A stretch of 64,000 nt of DNA from an uncultured Eggerthellaceae bacterium (GCA_910588205.1 CAJUQK010000010.1:1-64000), one strand, 5' to 3'. Positions 17,309 through 26,560 are shown, counted from the stretch's first letter. Translations and numbers: made by a program. The notes: generated from the letters alone by a model not told the origin.

Positions 17309-18628
17309 CTAGTCCTCCCCTCTCTGGCGATACCGGGTGGTGCGGCGTCCCCACAGATTGATGAACAGGATGACTGCAAAGGAGAAGAGGAGGATGACGA
17401 CCGTCCAGAAGATGGCCACATCCGTATTGCCGCTCATCCATTCGAAGTAGATGGCAATGGGAATGGTACGAGTGATACCTACATAGTTGCCTGCCAGGAA
17501 GAGGGTGGCGCCGAATTCGCCCAGAGCGCGGGCAAAAGCCAGCACCGTGGCCGCTGCAATAGAGCTCCAGGTGAGCGGGATCATCAGCTTGAAGAAGATG
17601 CGCCGGTTCGACCACCCCAGGGTACGGGCGGCATCCAGCATATTCGGGTCCAAGTTCTCGAAAGCCCCCCGACAAGACCGATACATCAGCGGGAATGCCA
17701 CCACCGTAGCTGCGATGACCGTAGCAGGCCAGGAGAAGATGAGTGGAAACCCTATGTCGATGAACCACTGGCCCACAGCCGTATTGCGCCCCAAGAACAA
17801 TAACAGGAGGAAACCGCAAACGGTAGGCGGCAGGACCATGGGAATGGTAAAGAGGGTGTCGAAGATATCCTGGGCGCGCTTGGACATGCGCATGGTGGCA
17901 TAAGCGGCCACCAATCCCAACACGAAGATGATAACGATAGCACAGCCAGTGGTCTTGAGCGTGACCCAGAGCGGCGAGTAATCGATGCCCGCAAGGAACT
18001 CTCCGAGCGCCGCTATGCCCGTGGCTGCAGGCGCGATATCCACCGCATCGGGCGCAACGATGGAAGCGATATCCACGTGATTCGGCTTCAGCGTCGTATC
18101 CCCGACAGGGATCACCCCTAGGTAGAACTTTCCCACCTGCGCCTCAAGGCAGAACGAGACCTGGATATCATCAGTTACGAAGACGCTTTCGCTCGTGAAC
18201 ACCCAATCGGCCACATCCGCCAGAAGCGCACCTCCCTTATCATTCTCCTCATCAAGAGCGCAGAAGTATGCCTTGAGCTGCTCTGTAGAGACCGGATCAG
18301 CTACGTCGCAAAGGCCATGGGATGCAGGCGGGATGTAGACAAGCACTCTATCATCGAACTGGACGGCGGCGGCATAGCCAGCGCTTGAGCCTGTGTAGTA
18401 GTTATAGCCGATATATGCGCCGCCCCGCTCTTGGTTCGAACCCTTCTCGAAGCGGGAGAAGTCATCCACTGCAAAGCTAGCCCCCTCTATGCGCGCAGAC
18501 TCCCCTCCCGCGGAGACGAGGACATCATAGGAGCTTTCGGCATAGGCGGGCGCTGGCAGGAAAGCCGCCAGCGCTAGGATGAATGCCGCTATGGTAGAGA
18601 AGAGCCTCATGGATACCGAATGATACAC
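17309..18628 (-). CDS. modB: molybdate ABC permease with an extra N-terminal extracytoplasmic domain
   Basis: The last 230 residues are a normal ModB permease: five or six hydrophobic segments, and the EAA loop LDAARTLGWSNRRIFFKLMIP followed by GEFGATLFLAGN. In front of it are a signal or anchor segment (about residues 7-28) and an outside domain of about 180 residues with a CDVAD, a YFCALDEENDK and a VSFCLEAQVGKFYLG block. ModB alone is about 220-230 residues, so this is close to double size. The domain resembles nothing I can name. The start is a GTG one base after the modA stop, or the ATG at 18610. Two cysteine residues in the domain could pair. Confidence 0.85.
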   Translation of the reverse strand: MYHSVSMRLFSTIAAFILALAAFLPAPAYAESSYDVLVSAGGESARIEGASFAVDDFSRFEKGSNQERGGAYIGYNYYTGSSAGYAAAVQFDDRVLVYIPPASHGLCDVADPVSTEQLKAYFCALDEENDKGGALLADVADWVFTSESVFVTDDIQVSFCLEAQVGKFYLGVIPVGDTTLKPNHVDIASIVAPDAVDIAPAATGIAALGEFLAGIDYSPLWVTLKTTGCAIVIIFVLGLVAAYATMRMSKRAQDIFDTLFTIPMVLPPTVCGFLLLLFLGRNTAVGQWFIDIGFPLIFSWPATVIAATVVAFPLMYRSCRGAFENLDPNMLDAARTLGWSNRRIFFKLMIPLTWSSIAAATVLAFARALGEFGATLFLAGNYVGITRTIPIAIYFEWMSGNTDVAIFWTVVILLFSFAVILFINLWGRRTTRYRQRGED

Positions 18629-18629
18629 G

Positions 18630-19523
18630 CTATACTAGCTCAAATCCCCATTCCTGCCACACCTTGATAGCGTCCTCGTCCGTGGAGCACCACTCCAGGA
18701 ACGCCTTCGCCTCTTCAGGATGCTCTGAGACCGTGCAGACCGCCGCCGGATAGAGGATGGGCTTGTGCGTGCCGAACGGAGCTGTGCCCACCTGCTTCAC
18801 ATTGCCGAACCGGTACACATCAGAACTGTAGACCATAGCCAGATCAACATCTCCGGAATTCGCATAGCTGCATACATTGCCCACGCTGGAGCCTTCAGTG
18901 ACCTTGCCCTCTAAGGGAGTGCCCTCGAAGGTCCCTTCCTTGCCCGAGCAATCAGGTCCCACCGTGCCATCAGCGCTGATCCAACAGGGAGGCGTCGTGG
19001 TCGTGAGGGACTGCTTGGCATAATTGCCTGCAGGCACGCTCGCATCCCCCACGGCCAGCGTATAAGTGCCAGAGGCGATGTCCTCAAGGGTGACATCTTC
19101 GAGAGAGGAATCCAACCCTGACACGATCACGAGATCATTCGAGAACAAAGAGAAGCGGGTGTCCGCGTCAACATAACCCGAATCCACGGCGGTATCCATG
19201 GTAGAGGCCGACGCGGTGATGAGCGCATCGGCATAGGCGCCTCCGCCGAGCATCTCATTCAGCGTACCGGAGCCTTCATACTGGGTATCTGCGAAGGTGA
19301 CCCCCGTTTGCTCCGTATAGATCGTCTGGACCTCTTCCATGGCCTTGGAAAGGGAATTCGCTGCGAAGATCTGAAGCTCAACCGCATCGGCATTTTCATT
19401 GACACTCGAAGAACTTGACTCCTGGCCTACCGAAGGCTGACCTGAACATCCGACCAATGCCGCGGATGCTACGAGGGCAAGACTGGCTGCGCAGGCTGCC
19501 AATCGCTTGGATACGAGCCTCAT
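18630..19523 (-). CDS. modA: molybdate-binding lipoprotein
   Basis: This 297-residue protein has a lipoprotein signal ending in ALVGC (Cys 26) and then a ModA fold: IFAANSLSKAMEEV, TFADTQYEGSGTLNEML, and YANSGDVDLAMVYSSDV near the end. ModA holds molybdate or tungstate between two lobes through Ser and backbone groups. An insert rich in Cys/Trp/Gly (TTTPPCWISADG, CSGKEGTFEG) is unusual. The ATG at 19523 has GGAGG at 19528-19532. Its leader holds a folded segment and an AAGATATATCTT palindrome. Confidence 0.92.
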   Translation of the reverse strand: MRLVSKRLAACAASLALVASAALVGCSGQPSVGQESSSSSVNENADAVELQIFAANSLSKAMEEVQTIYTEQTGVTFADTQYEGSGTLNEMLGGGAYADALITASASTMDTAVDSGYVDADTRFSLFSNDLVIVSGLDSSLEDVTLEDIASGTYTLAVGDASVPAGNYAKQSLTTTTPPCWISADGTVGPDCSGKEGTFEGTPLEGKVTEGSSVGNVCSYANSGDVDLAMVYSSDVYRFGNVKQVGTAPFGTHKPILYPAAVCTVSEHPEEAKAFLEWCSTDEDAIKVWQEWGFELV

Positions 19524-19538
19524 GGTACCTCCTTGATC

Positions 19539-19602
19539 CTAGGGCTTCTAGCAGATGCTCCTTGCATCCCAAGGCCATCTTCTGGCTTGGCTGGGAGCCT
19601 AG
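19539..19602 (-). ncRNA. candidate structured leader of modABC
   Basis: On the minus strand this 64-base leader can fold into a closed three-way junction. The outer stem is CTAGGCT (19602-19596) with AGCCCTAG (19546-19539), one bulge. Inside are CCAAG-CC with GG-CCTTGG and GATGC with GCATC. The outer stem lies 7 bases upstream of the GGAGG ribosome site, so it could control translation or transcription. A molybdenum-cofactor-type riboswitch is a fair guess from the gene it precedes. I could not match the consensus of that class from memory. Confidence 0.4.
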
Positions 19603-19605
19603 CAC

Positions 19606-19617
19606 AAGATATATCTT
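19606..19617. promoter_or_regulatory. palindrome upstream of modA
   Basis: AAGATATATCTT is a perfect 12-bp palindrome about 85 bases before the modA ATG, the right place for an operator near the promoter. ModE-type regulators bind TATAT-rich inverted repeats, but no modE gene is in the window. Confidence 0.35.
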
Positions 19618-19670
19618 TGTTTGAGGATAATTCTTGGGAAAGGTTTATATCCCTCTGCGAATAATATGCA

Positions 19671-21461
19671 TCAATTCGTCGAGCTGTTCCAATCGGATCC
19701 GATGACGATCAAGAAATTGGATTCAAAGAGGTATGTGCCATCATCTTTGACAACGGTACCACCCAACTCCCGCGCGATGGCCTCTGCTTCAGAGAGCTGG
19801 TTATCCTTCTTGTAGATGATGATCGTATCCTGATAGTCGAAGCTATCCGCATTGCCGGTATTGATACGCTCATAGCCCATGGCCTGCAGTTTCTTCATAG
19901 CAAGATCGCATACGCCATCCACACCGCTACCATTGCGCACGCGGATGGATGTGCTCTTGTTCACCTTATAGGTGCTCCCTTCGGACTTACCACCCGCTGA
20001 GGCTAGGACCGTACCCGTGCTGAGGTCCACTTCGCTGGAGGCTACCGGCGGTAGGCCTTCATCCAACCGCTTGATCATCTCCTTCCAGGCGGTCTTATCT
20101 AAGATCTCGTACCACCCACCATTCTTGTATTCTGAGGTAGTGGGCGCCACGGCGGTATAGATGTCCTCTGCGGCATCGATGCCGCGCATAGTCTGGGCGA
20201 TGCCGACGATAGCAGCCACGTCAAGGTCGGTGGTGACGAATTGGGACAAGGTGCTGACGGAGCCTCCCAAGCTAAGCGGGTCAGCCGAGAGCATCTTCTG
20301 GGCGATGGCTGAGAGCACCATGCGCTGATTGGCGGCCCGATAGATATCCCCCGCGCCATAGTCATCGTAGCTATGGCGCGACCGACACAGGATGAGAGCG
20401 CCATTCCCATCCAGCGTCTGCACGCCCGCGTCCAAATGTCCACCCGCTTCAGGATCATCGATGGTGATGGGCACATCCACTTCGATGCCCCCCAACGTAT
20501 CCACCATGGCGGAGAAACCGTCGAAGTTGACCTCCGCGTAGTGAGTGATAGGAACACCCGCCAGCGTAGAGACGGTCTTCACCGCCAATGAGGGACCCCC
20601 AAGCGCCAAGGCAGCATTGATCTTCTGCTGGCCGTTGCCGGGGATGTCCACCAAAAGGTCACGGGGGATGGAGATGATGGCAGCCTTCTTGGCCTTCGGG
20701 TCGACACGAGCCAACATCAAAGAGTCACTACGGTACGAGGCCTCATCCAGGCCGTCCTCCGCCTCCCTCTCAGCTGAGCCATCCGTTCCCAATAAGAGCA
20801 CATAGAACGGATCGGTGGGGGTATCTACGGGCGAGAGCACAGAAAGCAACGCGTCATCCACCCGGTTCTGAAGGTTCTTGTTGATGGAATAGATGTAAGC
20901 GAAGGCAGCCCCTGCTCCTATGAGGCAGACGCATACCAAGCTGATCAGCGCGCCTACGAGGACCTTCTTCCGGCGCCGCTTCTTGCGCGAGGCCGCCCGA
21001 ACCTGTGCGTCCATAGCAGAGCCCGTGGAAGCGTGGGGGGTGGCAGAAGCGTCTCTGCCGCGCTTCAGACGCTCGTATTCCGCATCCGTCGCGACTGCAG
21101 ATGAGCCAGCCGCAGGCACCTCAGCGGAGGAGCGCTTATGGATGCTCGAACGCCTCTGGGTGGCCTTCAGATCCCGGGAGTGGGCAGGACCGCGGCGGCT
21201 GACCCGAGGGGAACCGCTCGAAGCAACACGGTCAGGATGTCCTTCGTCGTCCGACACTGAAGGACTCTTGGAAGATGCCGATGGTGCAGCCAGCTGCACA
21301 TGGCGGATGTTCCTAGAGTGCTTAGGGAAAGGCTGGCGGGAGGCTTCGCGGGCATCCGTAGATGCGTGCACCGCCCGGGGGTTTCCGTGTCTGGAAGCCA
21401 TGATGGTGAAGGTATCTGCGCCGTTCTTGTCAGGTACGGAATGCCTGGGCTTTCCGTACAC
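19671..21461 (-). CDS. LytR-CpsA-Psr (LCP) family cell-wall enzyme
   Basis: LCP proteins join teichoic acids or other glycopolymers to peptidoglycan at the membrane surface. The 596-residue protein starts with a 160-residue Ser/Arg-rich cytoplasmic part, then KKRRRKK and one membrane helix (about 167-190). The LCP domain runs from about 245 to 395 and keeps RSDSLMLARVDP, SIPRDLLVDIPG and CRSRHSYDDYGAGDIYRAANQR with the conserved Arg and Asp. A LytR_C domain follows (about 505-590, ending in FLIVIGSD). GAGGA precedes the ATG at 21461 by 7 bases, which favours it over the later Met at 21401. It follows ligA by 24 bases. Confidence 0.9.
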   Translation of the reverse strand: MYGKPRHSVPDKNGADTFTIMASRHGNPRAVHASTDAREASRQPFPKHSRNIRHVQLAAPSASSKSPSVSDDEGHPDRVASSGSPRVSRRGPAHSRDLKATQRRSSIHKRSSAEVPAAGSSAVATDAEYERLKRGRDASATPHASTGSAMDAQVRAASRKKRRRKKVLVGALISLVCVCLIGAGAAFAYIYSINKNLQNRVDDALLSVLSPVDTPTDPFYVLLLGTDGSAEREAEDGLDEASYRSDSLMLARVDPKAKKAAIISIPRDLLVDIPGNGQQKINAALALGGPSLAVKTVSTLAGVPITHYAEVNFDGFSAMVDTLGGIEVDVPITIDDPEAGGHLDAGVQTLDGNGALILCRSRHSYDDYGAGDIYRAANQRMVLSAIAQKMLSADPLSLGGSVSTLSQFVTTDLDVAAIVGIAQTMRGIDAAEDIYTAVAPTTSEYKNGGWYEILDKTAWKEMIKRLDEGLPPVASSEVDLSTGTVLASAGGKSEGSTYKVNKSTSIRVRNGSGVDGVCDLAMKKLQAMGYERINTGNADSFDYQDTIIIYKKDNQLSEAEAIARELGGTVVKDDGTYLFESNFLIVIGSDWNSSTN

Positions 21462-21485
21462 GCGTCCTCGCTTTTGACTGATGGA

Positions 21486-23588
21486 TTATAGAACAGGGGG
21501 CTGTCCGGTGTCTATGACAGCAGCGAGCTGACCTTCATCCAACACAGGAACTCCAAGCTTGACGGCCTTGTCGTACTTGGACCCCGGGTTGTCCCCCACC
21601 ACCACGAAGGAGGTCTTCTTGGACACGCTCGAGGACACCTTCGCCCCATAGGCCTTGAGCGCATCCGCCGCCTCATCACGGGAGAGGCGAAGGTCTGTCA
21701 ATGTGCCGGTCAAGACGAACGTGAGACCCTCCAAGCTCTGGGGCTTAGCCTGTCCCGGACGCGCCTGCACGGCCATGGCCACCCCCGCCGCTTGCAAGCG
21801 CTCGAGCACGCTCACGTTATCCGGTGTGCGCAGGAACGCCCAGATGCTCGCCGCCGCCCGCTCCCCTATGCCGTCGATCTGTTGCAGCTCCTCTTCGGAA
21901 GCCTCCATCAGCGCGTCCATAGAGGGATATGTCTCAGCTATCTCGGCAGCCATGTTCTTCCCGATATGCCGAATGCCCAATCCGCAGAGCACGCGTGAGA
22001 AGCCCCTCGTGCGAGAGGCATCGATGGCCGCCGCCAGCTTCTCGGCCACAGTATGGCCCAGGGTGATAGCCGCACCCTCTTTGTTCACGCGCCCTGTAGT
22101 GAGGGATGCCAGCTCAGGTTCGGTCAGCGAGTAGAAATCCGCCACGTCGCTCAAGCGGCCCACTTCCACCAACCGTCCGATGATCTCCTTCCCCATGCCG
22201 TCTATGTCCATGGCGTCTCGGCTCACCCAATGGAGGAGCCGTTCTGCCGCCTGAGCAGGGCAATCTATGGACACGCAGCGCAACTGGGACTCTCCCTCCT
22301 CGCGCACCACAGGCATCCCGCAGCTGGGACAGACCGTGGGAGCCTCCCATGGCAGGGCATCATCAGGCCGCAGCGAGATGACCGGCCCCAAAACCTCGGG
22401 TATCACATCCCCAGCCTTGCGCACGATGACCGTATCCCCGATGCGCACATCCTTACGATGGACCTCATCCTCATTGTGAAGGGTGGCCCGCGCTACCACA
22501 GATCCTGCCACAGCCACAGGCTCTAGCTCTGCCACGGGAGTGAGGGCCCCCGTTCGCCCCACCTGCACGGTAATGCCTAGAAGGCGTGTGGTCTTCTCCT
22601 CGGGGGGGAATTTGAAAGCGATAGCCCATTTCGGAGCACGTGAGGTGAACCCCGCGGTGTCTTGGAGAGCGAAGTCGTTCACCTTCACCACCACGCCGTC
22701 TATCTCATAGGGCAGCTTCTCCCTCTTCTCCAGGCAGGCCGTGCAGAAGGAGAGGACCTCCTCCCGAGTGGTGCAGAGTTGGACATCCGGATTCACGGAG
22801 AAACCCGCCCCCTTCAACCATTCCAGAAGCTCCCACTGACCCTTGACCCAAAGGGCGCGATTGTCGGATATGGAGTACATGAAGGTTGCCAAATCCCGCT
22901 TGGCAGTGACCGTGGCGTCCTTCTGTCGCAGGGAGCCGGCTGCAGCGTTGCGGGGATTGGCGAAGGGCTTCTTGCCCTCAGCCTCCGCTTCCAGGTTCAA
23001 TGCCTCGAAGCTGGATTTCGGCATGTACACCTCACCACGCAGCTCAAGGGGAACGTCCGGATCTGCCACCTGCTCCAGGGATGACCGTTCGAGGGCTTTG
23101 GGAACATCCCTCACCCCCATCATATTCGCCATGACATCTTCGCCGGTGGTGCCATCTCCTCGGGTAGCTGCCTGGGTGAGCAAGCCCCTCGTATAGGTAA
23201 GAGCGATGGAAGAGCCGTCTATCTTGAGCTCGCAGCAAAGGGCGGGTAAGTGGCCATAAAGCTCTTCGATGCCCTCCATCCAGTTGATGAGCTCCGCCTC
23301 ATCCATAGCGTTATCAAGCGAATACATGCGGTGAGCATGGTGAACGGGGCTGAACTGCCGCTCTACATATCCGCCCACACGCTTGGTGGGACTGTCATCC
23401 CGATCAAGCTCCGGAAACGCCCCTTCCAATGCCTTCAAGTCGCGCAGCAACGAGTCATAGGCGGCATCTGATATCTCCGGCGCATCCAATGCGTAATAGA
23501 GGTAGGTATGGTGCTCTATCTCTGCCCGCAGAGCCGCTATTCTCTCTTTGGCTTCTTCGAAGGTCATGGCCTGTTCCCTCTCTGACAT
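21486..23588 (-). CDS. ligA: NAD-dependent DNA ligase
   Basis: LigA seals nicks in DNA during replication and repair, using NAD. The 700-residue protein is complete: the Ia domain, LCCELKIDGSSIALTY with the AMP-accepting Lys, the oligonucleotide fold with VQVGRTGALTPVAEL, the zinc finger with CPSCGMPV and the pair in RCVSIDCPAQ, helix-hairpin-helix repeats (QQIDGIGERAAASI) and a C-terminal BRCT domain (LTFVLTGTL, KTSFVVVGDNPGSK). AAGGA lies 7 bases before the ATG. Confidence 0.96.
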   Translation of the reverse strand: MSEREQAMTFEEAKERIAALRAEIEHHTYLYYALDAPEISDAAYDSLLRDLKALEGAFPELDRDDSPTKRVGGYVERQFSPVHHAHRMYSLDNAMDEAELINWMEGIEELYGHLPALCCELKIDGSSIALTYTRGLLTQAATRGDGTTGEDVMANMMGVRDVPKALERSSLEQVADPDVPLELRGEVYMPKSSFEALNLEAEAEGKKPFANPRNAAAGSLRQKDATVTAKRDLATFMYSISDNRALWVKGQWELLEWLKGAGFSVNPDVQLCTTREEVLSFCTACLEKREKLPYEIDGVVVKVNDFALQDTAGFTSRAPKWAIAFKFPPEEKTTRLLGITVQVGRTGALTPVAELEPVAVAGSVVARATLHNEDEVHRKDVRIGDTVIVRKAGDVIPEVLGPVISLRPDDALPWEAPTVCPSCGMPVVREEGESQLRCVSIDCPAQAAERLLHWVSRDAMDIDGMGKEIIGRLVEVGRLSDVADFYSLTEPELASLTTGRVNKEGAAITLGHTVAEKLAAAIDASRTRGFSRVLCGLGIRHIGKNMAAEIAETYPSMDALMEASEEELQQIDGIGERAAASIWAFLRTPDNVSVLERLQAAGVAMAVQARPGQAKPQSLEGLTFVLTGTLTDLRLSRDEAADALKAYGAKVSSSVSKKTSFVVVGDNPGSKYDKAVKLGVPVLDEGQLAAVIDTGQPPVL

Positions 23589-23670
23589 ATCCCCGTCCTT
23601 CGCCCCGCTCTGCGGGTGTGGGTCCCGTGATGTTTTTGCAAGTTTGAACGATTTTGCCGTGATTATTGAC

Positions 23671-23676
23671 TATAAT
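23671..23676 (+). promoter_or_regulatory. -10 box for the small Phd-like gene
   Basis: TATAAT stands 66 bases before the ATG at 23742 in the divergent spacer with ligA. The best upstream hexamer, TTGAAC at 23644, is 21 bases away, too far for a normal promoter, so the -35 is unclear. Confidence 0.45.
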
Positions 23677-23741
23677 CCATAGTTGATTGTGAGCAGGCAT
23701 GGAATGCTTGCCGAACGTTTACGTGGAAAAGGAGCATCTAC

Positions 23742-23969
23742 ATGAATGAGGGACTGAATCTCCCGCGCCTGCAAAGCCTGAATGACTGGATGATCACCAA
23801 ATCCGAGATGGACCGCATGTCCGAGACCGAGCTGATCGATATCGTGAAGGATCAGAAGGTCAAGGTCATGATCACTGATGGTCAGGTCTCCTCTGTGCTC
23901 ATCTCCCCGGATCTGTACAACACCTTCGTGAGCACCGTTGAGAAGTTCGCAGCCTCTCGCGCTGAGTAG
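23742..23969 (+). CDS. small Phd/YefM-like protein without a toxin partner
   Basis: The 75-residue protein has a C-terminal half with VKVMITDGQVSSVLISPDLY, close to the pattern of Phd/YefM antitoxins, in which a strand reading I-T-x-x-G-x-x-x-x-V-L-I-S-x-x-x-Y follows a DNA-binding N terminus. A strong AAAAGGAG ribosome site, a TATAAT box and a textbook terminator frame it, so it is a well-defined single transcription unit. No toxin gene is next to it on either side. It may have another role, or work with a distant partner. The family call rests on pattern only. Confidence 0.6.
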   Translation: MNEGLNLPRLQSLNDWMITKSEMDRMSETELIDIVKDQKVKVMITDGQVSSVLISPDLYNTFVSTVEKFAASRAE

Positions 23970-23987
23970 ATCTCACTTGCTTTGAGA

Positions 23988-24014
23988 AGAGCCGCCTGCG
24001 GGCGGCTCTTTTTT
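23988..24014 (+). terminator. intrinsic terminator
   Basis: AAGAGCCGCC pairs with GGCGGCTCTT over a TGC loop, and six T follow (24009-24014). It ends the small Phd-like gene. Confidence 0.95.
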
Positions 24015-24089
24015 ATCTCATCAACACCGCTCCCAATAGAGCAATGCACAGGACTCCTGGTGGAACAGGCTGAAGAACCCTAGCAGGGA

Positions 24090-25949
24090 TCATTCGGAAA
24101 CCACCTTGAATTCTGAGACATTGGTGGAAAGCAGTTCTGTGTACGTTGCCTCATCCAAGTCATCCCGCGGAGAACTGACCGTACACTCCACTTGTTCTGC
24201 TGTGGCAGTACCGTCCACGAAGTTCGAGCCGTAATCCTGCTTGAGCTGCTCAAGGAGGCTATCGGCGTCCTCTTGAGAATCCACCGATATTCGCAGGATG
24301 CTGGAAACGAGCTTGCCGTCTTGCCCGAACGTAGCCGTCTCGATGGTCTCGTGGGTACCACCATCCACACCGCGCACCACATAGCTGAATGTCTTCTCAG
24401 TAGTACGGCCAGCGTCAGCTGTTCCCCCGCCCCCTTCCCCGCCAGACGGAGCACCAGGCGTCGTCTGACCGGAAACCTGAGAGGGTGCATGGTTGCTCCC
24501 TTTCGAGCCTGTCAGATCGAACGTGCCGGTGATCAGGCACACGGCTACGATGGCGCAAGCCACCGCTATGACGATCAGAGCCGCCCCGATGATATGGGTG
24601 GCCTTAGATGAGCGCTCTTCTTTATCAAGCGCCTCCGAAGCAACGGTCTGAGCAGGGGGAGCCACGAGAGGTGGTGGATACACAGGATGCTGATAGGCCA
24701 CGGGAGGAGGCGGAGCGTAGCCGAAGGGCATAGGAGGTTGCGATCCTCCCCCGGGAGGAACCAAGGGCGTGCCAGTATGCTCAGGGAGGATGACAGCCTC
24801 AGCGACCAGAGGCTCTAAGGGTGCAGGTGGTTCTGCTTCGGCCGGAGCCGGAGGGGTCTCCGGGGCTTCTTGAGGAGCAGCGGATTCCTCAGGGGCATCC
24901 GCATCCGGAGCTTGGGCAGGCGATTCAGCCACCACTGCAACCGCTGGCTGAGCAGGAGCCACAAAGGGACGTGTCATATCTTGGGAAGCTATCCCCGATT
25001 CCCACGAAGAGGCAGCGGCAGGCTGCAGGAGGTCAGCTGCAAGATCCTGGCTTTCTAAAGCGCCTTGACTCTCAGGAACAGCAGCTTCGACCGGCTCGAG
25101 GGTTGAGATGCCCCCAGAGACAGCCTGCTCAGGTAGCTTGCGACCCTGCTCTAATGAAGCGATGCGACCCGACGGCATCTCAGCAGCAGACGGCCATCTC
25201 CCCTGAACGGGCTGACTTTGTTGGGGCCTCTCCGGAAGAGGTTGCATATGAGCGCCCGGTTGCCCCCACGGCAGAGGCTGACCCTGGGACTGAGACTGCG
25301 ATCCAGGATAGGGCTGCTGGGTGGGGACGGGGTGCGGCATCCTTCCCTGAGGGAATGGATGGGGTTGCTGGGGTTGGTAAGGCTGCCGGGGCGGCCAAGG
25401 CTGAGCGGAGGAAGGATAGGCCTGCTGAGGGTGAGGTTGGAAACCCGGAGCACCCTGAGGAGCTCCTCCGCTTCCCGCAGAGACGCTTCCCTGAGGAGCG
25501 CCTCCCGAGGAGAGGGGCTGCAAAGCCCCGATCCGCTTAGAGGGCAGAGGATGCGTCTGAGCGGGTAGCGGTTGAGTGCGAACATCCTCCAGGGATGAAG
25601 GGTCCTCAGAGCGGCCCTGCTCTTCGGCTACAGCACCCTCCTCCTTCGCCTGGGTCATCTCCCGTTCCCATTGCAAGGCTCGATCGCGCTGCTCTTCGCG
25701 CAGCTCCTTCAGTTCTTCTTCCCTTGCCTCTGAAGAGCCGTTGGTCTTGGCACCTTCGATGGGCAGCGTTGATTCAGGGATCCCCAGCGCATGAAGCAGG
25801 TCGGCCTCCGTGGTATCAGGCGCCTTCGGGACATCCTGTACCGGAGGAGCAGCCTCCTGCTCAGTAGGAGCATCTTTGGGCTCTTCGGCTACCCCAAAGG
25901 CGGCGAAGAGGTCGTTCAGGGAAATCTGGTCTGTTTCTTGGGGGGCCAT
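24090..25949 (-). CDS. Pro/Gln/Ala-rich single-pass membrane protein
   Basis: This 619-residue protein has a low-complexity cytoplasmic part of about 450 residues, full of Pro, Gln, Ala, Ser and Glu, then one membrane helix (HIIGAALIVIAVACAIVAVC) and an outside C-terminal domain of about 105 residues. That domain (KTFSYVVRGVDGG to the end) resembles the DUF1307/YehR-type fold and is also similar to the end of the protein at 26645-28456. I chose the ATG at 25949 because GAAGGGA stands just before it; the frame is open to 25976. With its two upstream neighbours it forms a run of envelope genes. The N-terminal repeats hold many short PQQP and GAPQG pieces. Function unknown. Confidence 0.7.
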   Translation of the reverse strand: MAPQETDQISLNDLFAAFGVAEEPKDAPTEQEAAPPVQDVPKAPDTTEADLLHALGIPESTLPIEGAKTNGSSEAREEELKELREEQRDRALQWEREMTQAKEEGAVAEEQGRSEDPSSLEDVRTQPLPAQTHPLPSKRIGALQPLSSGGAPQGSVSAGSGGAPQGAPGFQPHPQQAYPSSAQPWPPRQPYQPQQPHPFPQGRMPHPVPTQQPYPGSQSQSQGQPLPWGQPGAHMQPLPERPQQSQPVQGRWPSAAEMPSGRIASLEQGRKLPEQAVSGGISTLEPVEAAVPESQGALESQDLAADLLQPAAASSWESGIASQDMTRPFVAPAQPAVAVVAESPAQAPDADAPEESAAPQEAPETPPAPAEAEPPAPLEPLVAEAVILPEHTGTPLVPPGGGSQPPMPFGYAPPPPVAYQHPVYPPPLVAPPAQTVASEALDKEERSSKATHIIGAALIVIAVACAIVAVCLITGTFDLTGSKGSNHAPSQVSGQTTPGAPSGGEGGGGTADAGRTTEKTFSYVVRGVDGGTHETIETATFGQDGKLVSSILRISVDSQEDADSLLEQLKQDYGSNFVDGTATAEQVECTVSSPRDDLDEATYTELLSTNVSEFKVVSE

Positions 25950-25972
25950 GGGGTTCCCTTCTGAAGACGGTG

Positions 25973-26560
25973 TCACGCCTTCAGGGCATTGCTGTATGAG
26001 GCCGAAGCAATGCTTGCCCGCGCTTTACGCGCAGAGGCGATGGACCGAGTGCCCAGAATGGCACAGAGCAGCCCCAAGGCAAAGGCGAACGAGGCGCTCA
26101 TCAATTCAAGGGTGCGGTCCTGCTGGACCCGTTCTGCCGAGATGACGCCTATGACAGCATCGCGTTCGACCTTAGCCGCCGAGACGGCCTGAACCCGCTT
26201 CTTGGCAGAGACGACCGCATCCTCATCAGCGGCTATGCCGGGACCCGTGGTCTCGGTCACGGAAGCATTGACCTTGGATGCCGCCCGGACCGACGAGGCA
26301 CTGGCGGCGGCCGGAGAAGAATCATCAGAGGTTGCCTCTGTCACGTAATCAGCGTCTTTGATAGGAGCAGCGAAGATGGTGCCGCCGCCTTGAGAAGAGA
26401 GCCCTTCATCCCAGATGCTGGCGGCGAAGCAAGGAATAGCATAGGTGACCATCAACAGGGAAGCCACGAGCAATGCCACACCCTTGAGCTTGGCGTGCCC
26501 TTTGGAGCGCTTCTGCGCTCTCCTGCAAGTGACCGCCTGCCTTCCCGTGCGCAAGGGCAT
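25973..26560 (-). CDS. membrane protein with two hydrophobic ends
   Basis: This 195-residue protein has a basic N terminus, a signal-like segment (about 26-47, ending AIPCFA), an outside middle part rich in Ala, Ser and Glu that looks helical and could form a coiled coil, and a second hydrophobic stretch (about 153-172). The ATG directly follows AAGGAG with little spacing, so the true start may be slightly downstream. It is placed between two related membrane proteins and ends 23 bases before the next start. No family is recognised. Confidence 0.6.
   Translation of the reverse strand: MPLRTGRQAVTCRRAQKRSKGHAKLKGVALLVASLLMVTYAIPCFAASIWDEGLSSQGGGTIFAAPIKDADYVTEATSDDSSPAAASASSVRAASKVNASVTETTGPGIAADEDAVVSAKKRVQAVSAAKVERDAVIGVISAERVQQDRTLELMSASFAFALGLLCAILGTRSIASARKARASIASASYSNALKA

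Noticed and set aside
23742..23969. Complete toxin-antitoxin pair
   Set aside because: Only an antitoxin-like gene is present; the neighbours are ligA and envelope genes.
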